NCBI RefSeq assembly: GCF_008124765.1
Contig: NZ_VNHS01000005.1
Span: 434,001 to 498,000 of the forward strand
DNA from: Paenibacillus methanolicus
GTDB taxonomy: Bacteria; Bacillota; Bacilli; Paenibacillales; Paenibacillaceae
Length of the DNA stretch: 64,000 nt
Reading direction: 5' to 3'
In this document: piece after piece, positions 8,536 through 16,944 of the stretch
Layout: each line of letters opens with the position of its first letter
Numbering within the stretch: the stretch's first letter is position 1
Program-made: the position numbers and the translations under genes
Notes under the pieces: model-generated
The model's database searches: none
The model's input: the letters and a program-made list of their open reading frames with translations, nothing else
What the model was told of the DNA's origin: nothing

Positions 8536-8632
8536 ATACAAGAATTTATAAGTTTCACATGTATTCATCCAACTTGTATTTATCCGGAATGTAACGCGCC
8601 GCTAATAGACGGCGATAACCGTTTCACCTTGC
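8536..8632 (+). repeat. Interspersed structured repeat, copy A
   Basis: This is the first of four related ~100-bp elements (others at 23130, 52647 and 62681). It starts ATACAAG, pairs with CTTGTAT 30 bases on, then reads ATCCGGAATGTAACG. A second hairpin (CGCCG/CGGCG within AACG...CGTT) follows and it ends CCGTTTCACCTTGC. Copy B shares all these blocks in the same order. It lies 90 bp before the sigma gene start, in the same direction. Confidence 0.75.
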
Positions 8633-8723
8633 GAAAAAAATATTTTCTCCCGCCGGATTTTTTGGTAAAACGAAAAAGAGAAGCAAGTTGCGGACAATGA
8701 ACCAAGGAGGTAGAAGAAGGAGC

Positions 8724-9317
8724 ATGGACCGTCCAACCGATGACATGCGCGAGGTGCTGCTGGCCATGTGCGACGGCTCGGCTTGCGCGTTCGAGACGTT
8801 CTATGAACGGTTCGCCCCGCTCGTGATGAAGATTGCGCTGCGCGTGACGGGCGACCGGATGGAGGCCGAGGACGTCTGCCACGACGTCTTCCTGGAAGCG
8901 CTGCGGCGCGGCCGCGCCTACGATCCGGCAAGGGGATCGATCGCCGCGTGGCTGGCCGTCATGGCCCGCAGCCGGAGTTTGGACCGGATGAGGCGCAGGC
9001 AGCGGCTCGTCCAGGCGGAGGCCGAGGAGCTGGAGAGGGCTGGGGAAGCCGAGCCGACGGAGGACGTCGTGCTGACGCGGCTGCAGAAGGAGGAGCTGCT
9101 GGAGGCGCTGCGGACGCTGCCGGATCGGCAGCGGACGGCGGTCGTCGGCAGTTATTTCGGCGAGAGCACGCAGCGGGAGATGTCGGCGCAGTGGAACGTG
9201 CCGCTGGGCACGGTGAAGTCTTGGGTGAGATACGGGCTGAATCATCTGCGCAAGCAGTTGGAGAAGCGCGGCGGAACTAGCGAGCCGAGGGCGTCGGCGA
9301 AGGAGGCGAGACGATGA
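8724..9317 (+). CDS. ECF-type RNA polymerase sigma factor
   Basis: The 197-residue protein has sigma region 2 (about 15-85; FETFYERFAPLVMKIALRV, then AEDVCHDVFLEALRR) and region 4 (about 125-180; TLPDRQRTAVVGSYFGESTQ, then VPLGTVKSWVRYGLNHLRK). This fits ECF sigma factors of the SigK/RskA type. I chose the ATG at 8724 because AAGGAGG lies upstream; earlier in-frame ATGs at 8688 and 8697 lack a good site. The stop overlaps the next start as ATGA, coupling it to a zinc-finger anti-sigma factor. Copy A of the repeat lies in the leader. Target promoters are unknown. Confidence 0.88.
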   Translation: MDRPTDDMREVLLAMCDGSACAFETFYERFAPLVMKIALRVTGDRMEAEDVCHDVFLEALRRGRAYDPARGSIAAWLAVMARSRSLDRMRRRQRLVQAEAEELERAGEAEPTEDVVLTRLQKEELLEALRTLPDRQRTAVVGSYFGESTQREMSAQWNVPLGTVKSWVRYGLNHLRKQLEKRGGTSEPRASAKEARR

Positions 9318-10108
9318 GCGCGAACGATAGAAATCGACAAACTTGCACCGGGCTGTACGCGGAAGAAGACATCGTCGACCTGCTGATGAACCGGAAGACG
9401 GCTGCCGAAGCGCACATCATGCGCCGGCATTTGGCAGCCTGTGCCGCTTGCCGCGCGAAGGCGGACGAGTGGACGAAGCTGCTGGACGAGGAAGCGCCTG
9501 GCGCTGCTGGGGGGATGGCCGGCGAAGGCGAGCGGATAACCGCGCCGATGCCGTCCGATGCCGTTCGGCTCCGGCTGGCGCGGCGCGTGCGTCGGGCGGC
9601 GGCGCGCAAGCGGATCGCGGACGCGGCGCACGGCCACAGGAAGGCCTTGTCCGTCGGGGCGGCGGCGGCCGTCTTGTTCGTCAGTCTGGCAAGCCTCCTC
9701 CGGATGGCGCACGAGCCGGAGGAGCGCCGCGCCGAATACGTGGCCGAACATGAGCCGCGCGCGATGGTGCTGGTGAACAACCCGCAGACGTCAAGCTTGG
9801 TGCATGCCGCGGGCGACGAGCTTGGCGACGGCTACGTGTGGTTCAACGGCGTTTCCCGCGAGGTGTTCGTGCTGCTCGAAGGCTTGCTGCCGAGCGACGA
9901 TCTGGACGTCCGAGCATGGGCGGAGAACGATGGCGGACGGGAGAACCTCGGCGTTCTCCGGCACGAAGAGGCGAATCTGGCGCATCTCTACGTACGCGGG
10001 CGCTCGCTCGACCAGGCGCGTCACATCGTATTGACCGTGGAGCCGTCGGGGGGCAGCGTCAAGCCGTCGGCGCCGGATGCCTTGGTGTTCCGGCTGCCGG
10101 CGAAGTGA
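9314..10108 (+). CDS. Zinc-finger anti-sigma factor (RskA-like)
   Basis: This 264-residue protein begins with a short helical anti-sigma domain carrying the H-x3-C-x2-C zinc motif (HLAACAAC, about residues 39-46). A basic linker, one membrane segment (LSVGAAAAVLFVSLASLL, about 114-131) and an extracytoplasmic beta-rich domain follow. The outer domain resembles the RskA C-terminal region (FVLLEGLLPSDDLDVRAWAEN). It is expected to hold the upstream sigma factor at the membrane until a signal triggers release. It is translationally coupled to the sigma gene and followed by a clear terminator, so the two form a closed unit. Confidence 0.85.
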   Translation: MSANDRNRQTCTGLYAEEDIVDLLMNRKTAAEAHIMRRHLAACAACRAKADEWTKLLDEEAPGAAGGMAGEGERITAPMPSDAVRLRLARRVRRAAARKRIADAAHGHRKALSVGAAAAVLFVSLASLLRMAHEPEERRAEYVAEHEPRAMVLVNNPQTSSLVHAAGDELGDGYVWFNGVSREVFVLLEGLLPSDDLDVRAWAENDGGRENLGVLRHEEANLAHLYVRGRSLDQARHIVLTVEPSGGSVKPSAPDALVFRLPAK

Positions 10109-10126
10109 CCGGCGGGAATAAACTAT

Positions 10127-10165
10127 AAAACGGGAGCTTCGGCATTGAGCCGGGCTCCCGTTTTA
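10127..10165 (+). terminator. Terminator after the sigma/anti-sigma operon
   Basis: AAAACGGGAGC and GCTCCCGTTTTA form an 11-bp stem with T-run. It also faces the convergent gene at 10181 and may serve both. Confidence 0.88.
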
Positions 10166-10180
10166 GTTAACGGCAAATAT

Positions 10181-10570
10181 TCAGTCTCTGTCGCTTCGAG
10201 ACATCAGGATCACTTTCTTCGCTTCAACCGAGCCGAGTCCCTCCCGAATGTTGTAGGGTCTCGCTAGCACAATGCGTATGCGATCGTCATGCGAAAAATC
10301 GTCCATGGACAACTTGTTTCCGGCTAAGTCTTCTAAGGTCGTATCTTCGCTAATTCTTGCCGTGCATCCAATTGCCATATCGTTCCGGTCGCCGGAGTTC
10401 CATTTGTTCATCTCGTCCGTACAATCGAATTCAATGGCATCGCTGCTCACGCCATAGACGACCGTCTCATCGATCTCCCGGGTAAACGCATGCAGCAGCA
10501 AATATCCAACAAGACCGACGATAACTACGGCGACGGCTACGAGCAGCGCGACATTCTTGCGATGCGTCAT
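10181..10570 (-). CDS. Small membrane-anchored protein of unknown function
   Basis: The 129-residue protein starts at the ATG at 10570 with AGAGGAGG upstream; an earlier in-frame ATG lacks a site. A basic N terminus (MTHRKN) is followed by one membrane segment (VALLVAVAVVIVGLVGYLLL), then an extracytoplasmic domain of about 95 residues rich in Asp and Glu. Two Cys (CTDEM and GCTARI) could form a disulfide. The outer domain looks like a small OB-fold or beta-barrel of the kind found in DUF3221-type Bacillales proteins, but I do not recognise it firmly. It is monocistronic and convergent with the anti-sigma gene. Confidence 0.65.
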   Translation of the reverse strand: MTHRKNVALLVAVAVVIVGLVGYLLLHAFTREIDETVVYGVSSDAIEFDCTDEMNKWNSGDRNDMAIGCTARISEDTTLEDLAGNKLSMDDFSHDDRIRIVLARPYNIREGLGSVEAKKVILMSRSDRD

Positions 10571-10755
10571 GACGTGACCTCCTCTTGAATTGGTCCTCTT
10601 CTTTCTCAAACGTTACCTGGAACGTCGAAGTTGCATCCGCGGAGCGAATTGTCGGTGGTGACTCAAACTTCTAGCAACCTAACAAAACATAACAAATATA
10701 CAAGGGGATTTAACCGCTTAGTTAAATTCAAGCCTATAAATGACAATTGAAGACA

Positions 10756-10784
10756 TTGAGGAACTAGTTAGTAGTGCTTATACT
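10756..10784 (+). promoter_or_regulatory. Sigma-A promoter of the mannanase gene
   Basis: TTGAGG (10756-10761), 17-bp spacer, TATACT (10779-10784). The inferred start near 10791 leaves a leader of about 117 nt. The whole AT-rich gap 10610-10907 holds this promoter, the cre site and a small inverted repeat; no ORF is supported in it. Confidence 0.7.
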
Positions 10785-10788
10785 AATT

Positions 10789-10802
10789 TGTAAACGCATA
10801 CA
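10789..10802 (+). promoter_or_regulatory. Catabolite-responsive element (cre)
   Basis: TGTAAACGCATACA matches the Bacillus consensus TGWNANCGNTNWCA at 13 of 14 positions (A for T at position 10). It overlaps the inferred transcription start of the mannanase gene, a position where CcpA binding represses. Confidence 0.65.
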
Positions 10803-10808
10803 CAAATA

Positions 10809-10823
10809 TTGTTAGGCTAACAA
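10809..10823. promoter_or_regulatory. Inverted repeat in the mannanase leader
   Basis: TTGTTAG-G-CTAACAA is a perfect 7-bp inverted repeat just inside the transcript. The half-site CTAACAAA also occurs upstream at 10679. It could be an operator for a specific regulator; none is assigned. Confidence 0.4.
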
Positions 10824-10907
10824 ATCACGAGACTCAGATGTCTATCTATATTTGCGTATGCATGCAAAAGTTTGGCAGACCAAACGATTCTACGGGAGGA
10901 ACGAACG

Positions 10908-13900
10908 ATGAAGCGAAAGAAGAGATGGCTGACGGCGGCCTTAAGCGGCGCGGTCGCGTTATCCAGCGGCATGCCGGTGTACGGCGCGGCAGGGAGCGTA
11001 CCGGGCTTGACGGCGGACTCGGCGGCGAACGTCGAGGCGGCCGGATGGGCGAAGAACAGTTTGGAGCGATGGGCAGAGAACGGCGTGTTGACGGGCGATG
11101 CCAACGGCGTGCTCATGCCGAACAAGGCGATTACGCGGGCGGAATATGTCGCGATTCTCAACCGGGTATTCGGTCTTACCGCCAAAGCCGCGTCGAATTT
11201 CACGGATGTCGGCGCGAACGACTGGTATGCGAATGAGCTGGCGATTGCCAAACAAGCCGGATATTACACCGGTTTCCCGGACGGTACGGCGAGAGCGCTT
11301 GCGCCGGTCACGCGCGAAGATGCGGTTACGCTGCTGGCGAGATTGTTCGGCTTGAAGCAAAATGCAAACGCTAACATCACGTTCGCGGACGGAGCAGCCA
11401 TTCATGCCTATGCGAAAGACGCGGTATCGGCGCTCTCCGACATGATTAAAGGGTACAGCGATGGCACCTTCCGCCCCGGATCGCCGATCACCCGCGCGGA
11501 AGCGATCGTGTTCGTGGATCGGCTCGTGGCAGGCTATTATCACGGCGCGGGAACGGTAACCGCAGGCACGATCGACGGCAACGTTGTCGTAAGCGAGGCG
11601 AATATCGTTCTGAAAAATACGACGATCAACGGTAATCTGTATTTGACCCCAGGCATCGGAAGCGGCAATGTAATGCTCGATCATGTGACCGTGAAAGGCA
11701 AGACGTTCATCCAGGGCGGCGGCGAACATACCGTAACGCTGATCGATGCCGTACTTGGCGAAGTATCGGTGAACCGTCCGGATGGCAAGGTTCGCGTGCT
11801 GGCGGAAGGCAAGACGCAGATCGGCCGCGTAGCGCTGGATAGCGCCGCCAAGCTGGAATTGAACGGCGAGTCGAAGGCCGATAGCGTAGACGTCAATGCA
11901 CCGGCTGAACTTAGCGTGGGCGACAAATCAGAGATCGGCGACCTGACGATCGGAAGCGGCGCGAACGGCACCAAGATCGAATCGAAGGGAACGATCGGTT
12001 CCGCGGACATCGGGGCAACGGGCGTACAGCTCGGCGGCAAGCCGCTCGAACAAGGCAAGTTCGTGATCGACGGCAAAACGGCGAAGCCCGCAGGATCAAC
12101 TGGCGGGGGTACAACCGGCGGTTCGGGCTCCGGAGGCTCGGGCGGCGGGTCGGGTAACCCGGGGAATGGCGGAGGCGGTACCGTCGATCCCGGCGGCGAG
12201 ACGCCTGCGACCGGTACCGACTTCGTCGACTACGAAGCGACGGCTGAGACCAAATCGTTGTTCGCGTATTTGAACGAGCGTCGGGGGCAAGAAGTCCTGT
12301 TCGGCCAGCAGCACGTGACGGACGAAGGGCTCTCGTTCGTCGATGGCGCCGCCGGGCCGCAGTCCGACGTGAAGAACGCCGTCGGCGACTTCCCGGCCGT
12401 GTTCGGCTGGGATACGCTCAGTCTCGACGGCAAGGAGAAGCCGGGCGTGGCGGGCAACGAAGCGAAGAGCCGCGAGAATCTGGCTGATTCGATGAAGGAA
12501 GCGCACGAGCTGGGCGGCATCTTGACGCTTAGCGCGCATATGCCGAATTTCGTGACGGGCGGCATGTTCAACGATACGGCGGGCAGCGTCGTGGCGAACA
12601 TCCTGCCGGGCGGCGCGAAGCACGCGGCGTACAATGCTTACTTGGATAATATCGCGGCGTTCGCGCATCTGCTGAAGGACGATAATGGCAAATCGATCCC
12701 GCTGCTGTTCCGTCCGTTTCACGAGCAGAACGGCGGCTGGTTCTGGTGGGGCGCGAAGACGACGTCCACGAGCGAATACGTCGAGATTTTCCGCTATACG
12801 GTCGAGTACCTCCGGGACAAGAAGGACGTGCACAACTTCCTGTACGTCTACTCCCCGAACGGCTCCTTCGGCGGCAGCGAAGCATCCTACTTGACGACCT
12901 ATCCGGGCGACGATTACGTGGACGTCCTGGGCATGGACCAGTACGACAATCAAGCCTCCCCGGGTTCCGAGTCGTTCGTGAGCGGACTGGTCGGCGATCT
13001 GGCCATGATCTCGAAGCTGGCGGACAAGAAGGGCAAAATCGCGACGTTCTCCGAATTCGGCTACAGCCCGCAGGGCATGAAGGTAAGCGGCAACGGCGAC
13101 AAGGCGTGGTTCACTCGCCTGCTGAACGCGATCAAGGCCGATCCGGACGCGAAGCGGATCGCCTATATGCAGACGTGGGCGAACTTCGGCACGAACGGCA
13201 ATTTGTTTGTCCCTTATAAGAACGCGAAGGATCTCGGCGATCATGAGCTGCTGCCGGACTTCCAGTCGTATTATGCCGATACGTACTCCGCGTTCGCCGG
13301 GGACATCAAAGGCGACGCAATCTACTCGCGAACGGTCGAAGCCAGGGCTGAGCGGCCGTTCATGCACATCGCTTCTCCGTCGCATGACGGCACGGTGGCA
13401 ACAAATACGGCGACGATCCGCGCGCGCGTGCTGAACGCGACGCCGACGAAAGTCGTCTATACGATCGGAGCGGGCGGGACGGAGGTGCCGATGACGCTGG
13501 ATGGCGATGGCTTCTATGCCGCGGACTGGTCGCCGAGCGGCGCGCTCAACGGCAAGACGGCGGAAATTACGGTGAAGGCGTACAACGGCACGACCGTCGC
13601 GCTGGAGTCGAAGTCGACCGTATTCGTGAAGGTGCCGCAAATTCAGCTTCATGCAAATGCGTTCAATGAAGCGACGGATATCGCGGCGATCCAGAACAAC
13701 GGCACCTACTCCAATGTCGGAACGCATGACGGGATTGGCCTTGCCTTGACGCACAAGGCGGAGGAAGGCAACGGCATGCTGGCGATGAACGTGACCGGTC
13801 TCGATGCGACGGACACGTGGCAGGAATTGAAGCTCGAGATTCCGGCGGCTGCTCAGACGGTCGGATTGGCGAACGCGAAGCGCGTGGCGATGGATATCTA

Positions 13901-15221
13901 CGTGCCGGTGACGGAGCAGCAGAGCGGAGACGCGACCTTGCGCGGCGTCGTCATGCTGCCGCCGGACTGGGATACGAAGTACGGCATGTCGACGACGCAG
14001 CAGAAGCTGGCCGATCTGGAGAAAGTGACGATCGGCGGCCAATCTTACTGGCATTATCAACCGGTCATCGACGTGAACGACGCGGCCAAATCGGCGGCGG
14101 CTACCAGTCTGGCGATCTCGCTCATCGGCAGCGGCTTGTCCGGCAATGCGGCGATTCTCGTGGACAACATCCGGCTGTACAGCACCTATGTCGAAGCTCC
14201 GCGCGACCCGGCGCTCGTCGACGATTTCGAATCGTATTCGGGCAGCGACGCGCAGCTGGCCGGCAGCTTCAAACATGCGGGAGGCGACGCGACGAGCGTC
14301 TCATTGACCGCATCTAACAAAGTCGAAGGCAGCTATGCGATGAAATACGATTACACGCTGGCCGGCAACAAATACGCGGGCATTACGAAATCGCTCGGCG
14401 GCGTCGACTGGTCGGCCTTCAACAAGCTGAAGTTCTATCTGAAGCCGGATGGGTCGAATCAGAAACTCGTCATTCAGATCAACATTAGCGGCATCTCGTT
14501 CGAAGCTTATCCATCGCTTGCTTCGACCGAAGCGGGCTGGGTGACGCTGCCGTTCAGCGCGTTCAAGCCGGCGCCGTGGGATACGGCGAACGCGGGCAAG
14601 GTGATCACGAAGACGAATCTGAAAGAAGTACGCGACTTCTCGATCTACGTCAATGCGGTGGACGGCGTGCCGATGACGAGCGGGTCGCTCTACTTCGACG
14701 ATATTCGGGTCATCAACGACGGCACCGGCGGCGTGCCGAACGGCGGCATCGGAGCGGGCAGCATGCCGGCGCCGGCGGGCACGCTCTACGGCTTCGAGTC
14801 CGGCACGCAGGGTTGGGCGGTCAGCCAGAACAACGCGAGCGCCACGGCGGTAGTATCATCGGTAGACGCGGCGGCGGAAGGCACGCACGCGCTCGCCTCG
14901 ACGTTCAACTTAAGCGGCAACTTCGAGCTGACGAAGGTCGAAGCAGTCGACCTGTCCGGCGTCTCCGCGATCAGCGCGAAGGTGAAGCTGTCCAGCGGTT
15001 CGGCCAAGGCGCGTCTCTACATCAAGGTCGGATCGGATTGGAAATGGTACGACAGCGGGGCGTCTCAGGACCTCGGCGCGGACGGATTTACGACGCTGAC
15101 CCTCTCGCTTGCGAACATCGCAGGCCGAGAAGCGGTGAACGCGATCGGCATCAAAATCGAGCCAGCCGGAGGAACCGGACCGGCGACGTTGTACGTGGAC
15201 GAAGTGGCGCTAGCGGAGTAA
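10908..15221 (+). CDS. S-layer-anchored multidomain GH26 beta-mannanase
   Basis: This 1437-residue exported protein begins with a signal peptide (MKRKKRWLTAALSGAVALSS). SLH repeats (about 30-205, for example FTDVGANDWYANELAIAKQA) for cell-wall anchoring follow, then a repetitive beta-structured stalk (about 215-400) and a Gly/Ser linker. The GH26 domain (about 440-800) has the acid/base Glu606 in LFRPFHEQNGGWFWWG and the nucleophile Glu716 in ATFSEFGY. An Ig-like module and three carbohydrate-binding-like modules follow (about 911-1094 resembling CBM27, 1103-1270 CBM11-like, 1294-1437). It should cut mannans at the cell surface. GGGAGG precedes the ATG at 10908. A cre site overlaps its promoter. 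Confidence 0.93.
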   Translation: MKRKKRWLTAALSGAVALSSGMPVYGAAGSVPGLTADSAANVEAAGWAKNSLERWAENGVLTGDANGVLMPNKAITRAEYVAILNRVFGLTAKAASNFTDVGANDWYANELAIAKQAGYYTGFPDGTARALAPVTREDAVTLLARLFGLKQNANANITFADGAAIHAYAKDAVSALSDMIKGYSDGTFRPGSPITRAEAIVFVDRLVAGYYHGAGTVTAGTIDGNVVVSEANIVLKNTTINGNLYLTPGIGSGNVMLDHVTVKGKTFIQGGGEHTVTLIDAVLGEVSVNRPDGKVRVLAEGKTQIGRVALDSAAKLELNGESKADSVDVNAPAELSVGDKSEIGDLTIGSGANGTKIESKGTIGSADIGATGVQLGGKPLEQGKFVIDGKTAKPAGSTGGGTTGGSGSGGSGGGSGNPGNGGGGTVDPGGETPATGTDFVDYEATAETKSLFAYLNERRGQEVLFGQQHVTDEGLSFVDGAAGPQSDVKNAVGDFPAVFGWDTLSLDGKEKPGVAGNEAKSRENLADSMKEAHELGGILTLSAHMPNFVTGGMFNDTAGSVVANILPGGAKHAAYNAYLDNIAAFAHLLKDDNGKSIPLLFRPFHEQNGGWFWWGAKTTSTSEYVEIFRYTVEYLRDKKDVHNFLYVYSPNGSFGGSEASYLTTYPGDDYVDVLGMDQYDNQASPGSESFVSGLVGDLAMISKLADKKGKIATFSEFGYSPQGMKVSGNGDKAWFTRLLNAIKADPDAKRIAYMQTWANFGTNGNLFVPYKNAKDLGDHELLPDFQSYYADTYSAFAGDIKGDAIYSRTVEARAERPFMHIASPSHDGTVATNTATIRARVLNATPTKVVYTIGAGGTEVPMTLDGDGFYAADWSPSGALNGKTAEITVKAYNGTTVALESKSTVFVKVPQIQLHANAFNEATDIAAIQNNGTYSNVGTHDGIGLALTHKAEEGNGMLAMNVTGLDATDTWQELKLEIPAAAQTVGLANAKRVAMDIYVPVTEQQSGDATLRGVVMLPPDWDTKYGMSTTQQKLADLEKVTIGGQSYWHYQPVIDVNDAAKSAAATSLAISLIGSGLSGNAAILVDNIRLYSTYVEAPRDPALVDDFESYSGSDAQLAGSFKHAGGDATSVSLTASNKVEGSYAMKYDYTLAGNKYAGITKSLGGVDWSAFNKLKFYLKPDGSNQKLVIQINISGISFEAYPSLASTEAGWVTLPFSAFKPAPWDTANAGKVITKTNLKEVRDFSIYVNAVDGVPMTSGSLYFDDIRVINDGTGGVPNGGIGAGSMPAPAGTLYGFESGTQGWAVSQNNASATAVVSSVDAAAEGTHALASTFNLSGNFELTKVEAVDLSGVSAISAKVKLSSGSAKARLYIKVGSDWKWYDSGASQDLGADGFTTLTLSLANIAGREAVNAIGIKIEPAGGTGPATLYVDEVALAE

Positions 15222-15237
15222 ATTGAGATAAATGTAG

Positions 15238-15275
15238 AGACGGCAGCCTATTTGGGCTTGCCGTCTTTCTTTTCC
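15238..15275 (+). terminator. Terminator after the mannanase gene
   Basis: GACGGCAGCC and GGCTTGCCGTC pair with one bulged base, followed by a TTTCTTTT run. Confidence 0.8.
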
Positions 15276-15389
15276 TGAGGTCTTTTATGGCATCCGAAAA
15301 TAAGCTAGGATGGAAGAGCTTAGGCTGTATAGATTGACAACGCAGTCCTGCCATTTGCATCTGAGGATAGACGATAAAGGAGCTTACGT

Positions 15390-15923
15390 ATGCGTATTAT
15401 CTATGGAGATTTATGGACCTACTCCATTCTCGACATGATCAAGAGAGTCGATCAAGGGATTGAACCTCGAGTCGTGCGGCTGCCGATTTCCGAGCTGCGA
15501 ATGACCGATACGATTCCCCTTCGCGGGCAATTCGAGATCCATGTCCATGATCGCAAGATGTGGATTATCGGCAATGCCTCCGCCCCCGAAGAAATGATGA
15601 TCGATGACTGGCTCTACACGCTGAAGCTGTTATTTACGCGACTTGAAGCGGGCTGTACTTCTTATAAGATGTCTACTGGGGAGCAGGGCGGCGCGGTTTA
15701 TCTCTTCGAACGCGAAGGGGAGATGCTCTTTTTGTCTGTTTTCCGCGACTATGATCGTGATTCCTTAGAGCCCATTGAAGACTGGCAGCGCGTGCCGATG
15801 ACATACGAATCGTTCCGTAGAGGGTATCTGGATTTCCGTCGTCGGTTGTACAACGAGCTGAAGGAGCAAGCGCCGGAAGGCTATCGCCTTTATTTCAAAG
15901 AGGACTTGCCAGCGGAAGACTAG
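15390..15923 (+). CDS. Hypothetical cytoplasmic protein
   Basis: This 177-residue soluble protein has no signal or membrane segment. AAGGAG precedes the ATG at good spacing. It is mixed alpha/beta, with conserved-looking aromatic and acidic stretches (LYLFEREGEMLFLSVFRDYDRD-like in the middle, YESFRRGYLDFRRRLYNEL near the end). I do not recognise the family; the build resembles the many short uncharacterised Bacillales proteins sometimes encoded near toxins, but no toxin is adjacent. It is monocistronic, between the mannanase terminator and a bidirectional terminator shared with thyA. Confidence 0.6.
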   Translation: MRIIYGDLWTYSILDMIKRVDQGIEPRVVRLPISELRMTDTIPLRGQFEIHVHDRKMWIIGNASAPEEMMIDDWLYTLKLLFTRLEAGCTSYKMSTGEQGGAVYLFEREGEMLFLSVFRDYDRDSLEPIEDWQRVPMTYESFRRGYLDFRRRLYNELKEQAPEGYRLYFKEDLPAED

Positions 15924-15942
15924 TCCAGCCCAAAGACGAAAC

Positions 15943-15976
15943 AAAGGACGGCATGCATCCTCGCATACCGTCCTTT
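15943..15976. terminator. Bidirectional terminator
   Basis: AAAGGACGG and CCGTCCTTT form a 9-bp stem extended by ATGC/GCAT, between the convergent hypothetical gene and thyA. Confidence 0.85.
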
Positions 15977-16002
15977 CGTTTGTCCGCTGCCAGCCGCAAC
16001 GC

Positions 16003-16863
16003 TTAAATCGCGACTTCCATCGGAACTTTCTCATGATGCTTGTAATCCAGCAGCTTGAAATCCTCAATCGTGAAGTCATCAAAATTCTTCACCTCGGGAT
16101 TGATCCACAACGTCGGCGCTTCGAAAGGCTCAAGCTCAATCTGCTTCGCGAGCGGCTCGAGGTGGCGTTCGTAGATGTGGCAGTCGTTGATATTGAACGT
16201 GAGCGTGCCGAGCTCGTAGCCGGTCACTTGCGCGATCATCCGCTGCAGCACGTAATATTGGAACACGTTGAACGGATGCCCGAGGCCGACGTCGTTGCTT
16301 CGGATGCCGACGATGAGGTGCAGCTTGTTCGCTTTGACGAGCCACTGATTGTGCCAGACGCACGGATAGAGCGCCATGTCGTGATTGTCGTCGATGTTAT
16401 ACAGCGATATGATATGGCGGCGCGACGCCGGGTTGTTCTTGAGTCCGTCAATTAGCTTCTCCACCTGGTTCGTGATACGGTCAGACTGACGTTTGCCGTC
16501 CGGCGAGCCGTCCTCGGGGAACGATTTGCCCAGCTGATACCCGTAAGCCCGCCCGATCGTGCCATCTTCGCGCGTCCATTCTTCCCAAATCTTCACGTTG
16601 TTCTCGCGCAAATACGAGACGTCGGACGTGCGCTTGATGTAGAACCAGATCAGCTCGTGGATGGCCGTTTTCCACGCGACTCGCTTGGTCGTCAGAATCG
16701 GAACCTCGGCGTTGTCGAGCACGATTTGCTTGGAGATGACGCTCTTCGTGTAAGCCGGCGTGCCATCCGCCCATTTGGCGCGGACCTTCTGATCCTTGTC
16801 CCAGATGCCATTGGCCATAATATCGGTGACGATGTCTTTATAAATCAAATCGAATTGACCCAG
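16003..16863 (-). CDS. thyA: Thymidylate synthase, apparent CTG start
   Basis: The enzyme makes dTMP from dUMP with methylene-THF. The 286-residue sequence matches the ThyA fold: catalytic Cys168 in LYPCVWHNQW, SRRHI (148-152) for dUMP phosphate and RSNDVGLGHPFNVFQYYVLQ nearby. The usual ATG (16896) cannot be right because it overlaps a TATAAT -10 box. GAGGTGA (16875 to 16869) lies five bases before an in-frame CTG at 16863. Starting there gives M-G-Q-F-D, which lines up with the M-T-Q-F-D start I recall for B. subtilis ThyA. A GTG at 16872 lies inside the ribosome site itself. No dihydrofolate reductase gene is adjacent. Confidence 0.93.
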   Translation of the reverse strand: MGQFDLIYKDIVTDIMANGIWDKDQKVRAKWADGTPAYTKSVISKQIVLDNAEVPILTTKRVAWKTAIHELIWFYIKRTSDVSYLRENNVKIWEEWTREDGTIGRAYGYQLGKSFPEDGSPDGKRQSDRITNQVEKLIDGLKNNPASRRHIISLYNIDDNHDMALYPCVWHNQWLVKANKLHLIVGIRSNDVGLGHPFNVFQYYVLQRMIAQVTGYELGTLTFNINDCHIYERHLEPLAKQIELEPFEAPTLWINPEVKNFDDFTIEDFKLLDYKHHEKVPMEVAI

Positions 16864-16894
16864 TGTACTCACCTCGTAAAAAATAACTTTCGTC

Positions 16895-16922
16895 ATTATA
16901 CCACGCGGCGAGGCGAGGGCAA
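16895..16922 (-). promoter_or_regulatory. Sigma-A promoter of thyA
   Basis: On the minus strand TTGCCC (16922 to 16917), 16-bp spacer, TATAAT (16900 to 16895). The inferred +1 is near 16888, which puts the annotated-looking ATG at 16896 outside the message and supports the CTG start at 16863. Confidence 0.75.
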
Positions 16923-16944
16923 GGAGAAACTCTTCAAGCCGCGT

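Noticed and set aside
16864..16896. ATG start for thyA at 16896
   Set aside because: The ATG overlaps the -10 hexamer TATAAT, so it should lie upstream of the transcript start, and it has no ribosome binding site.
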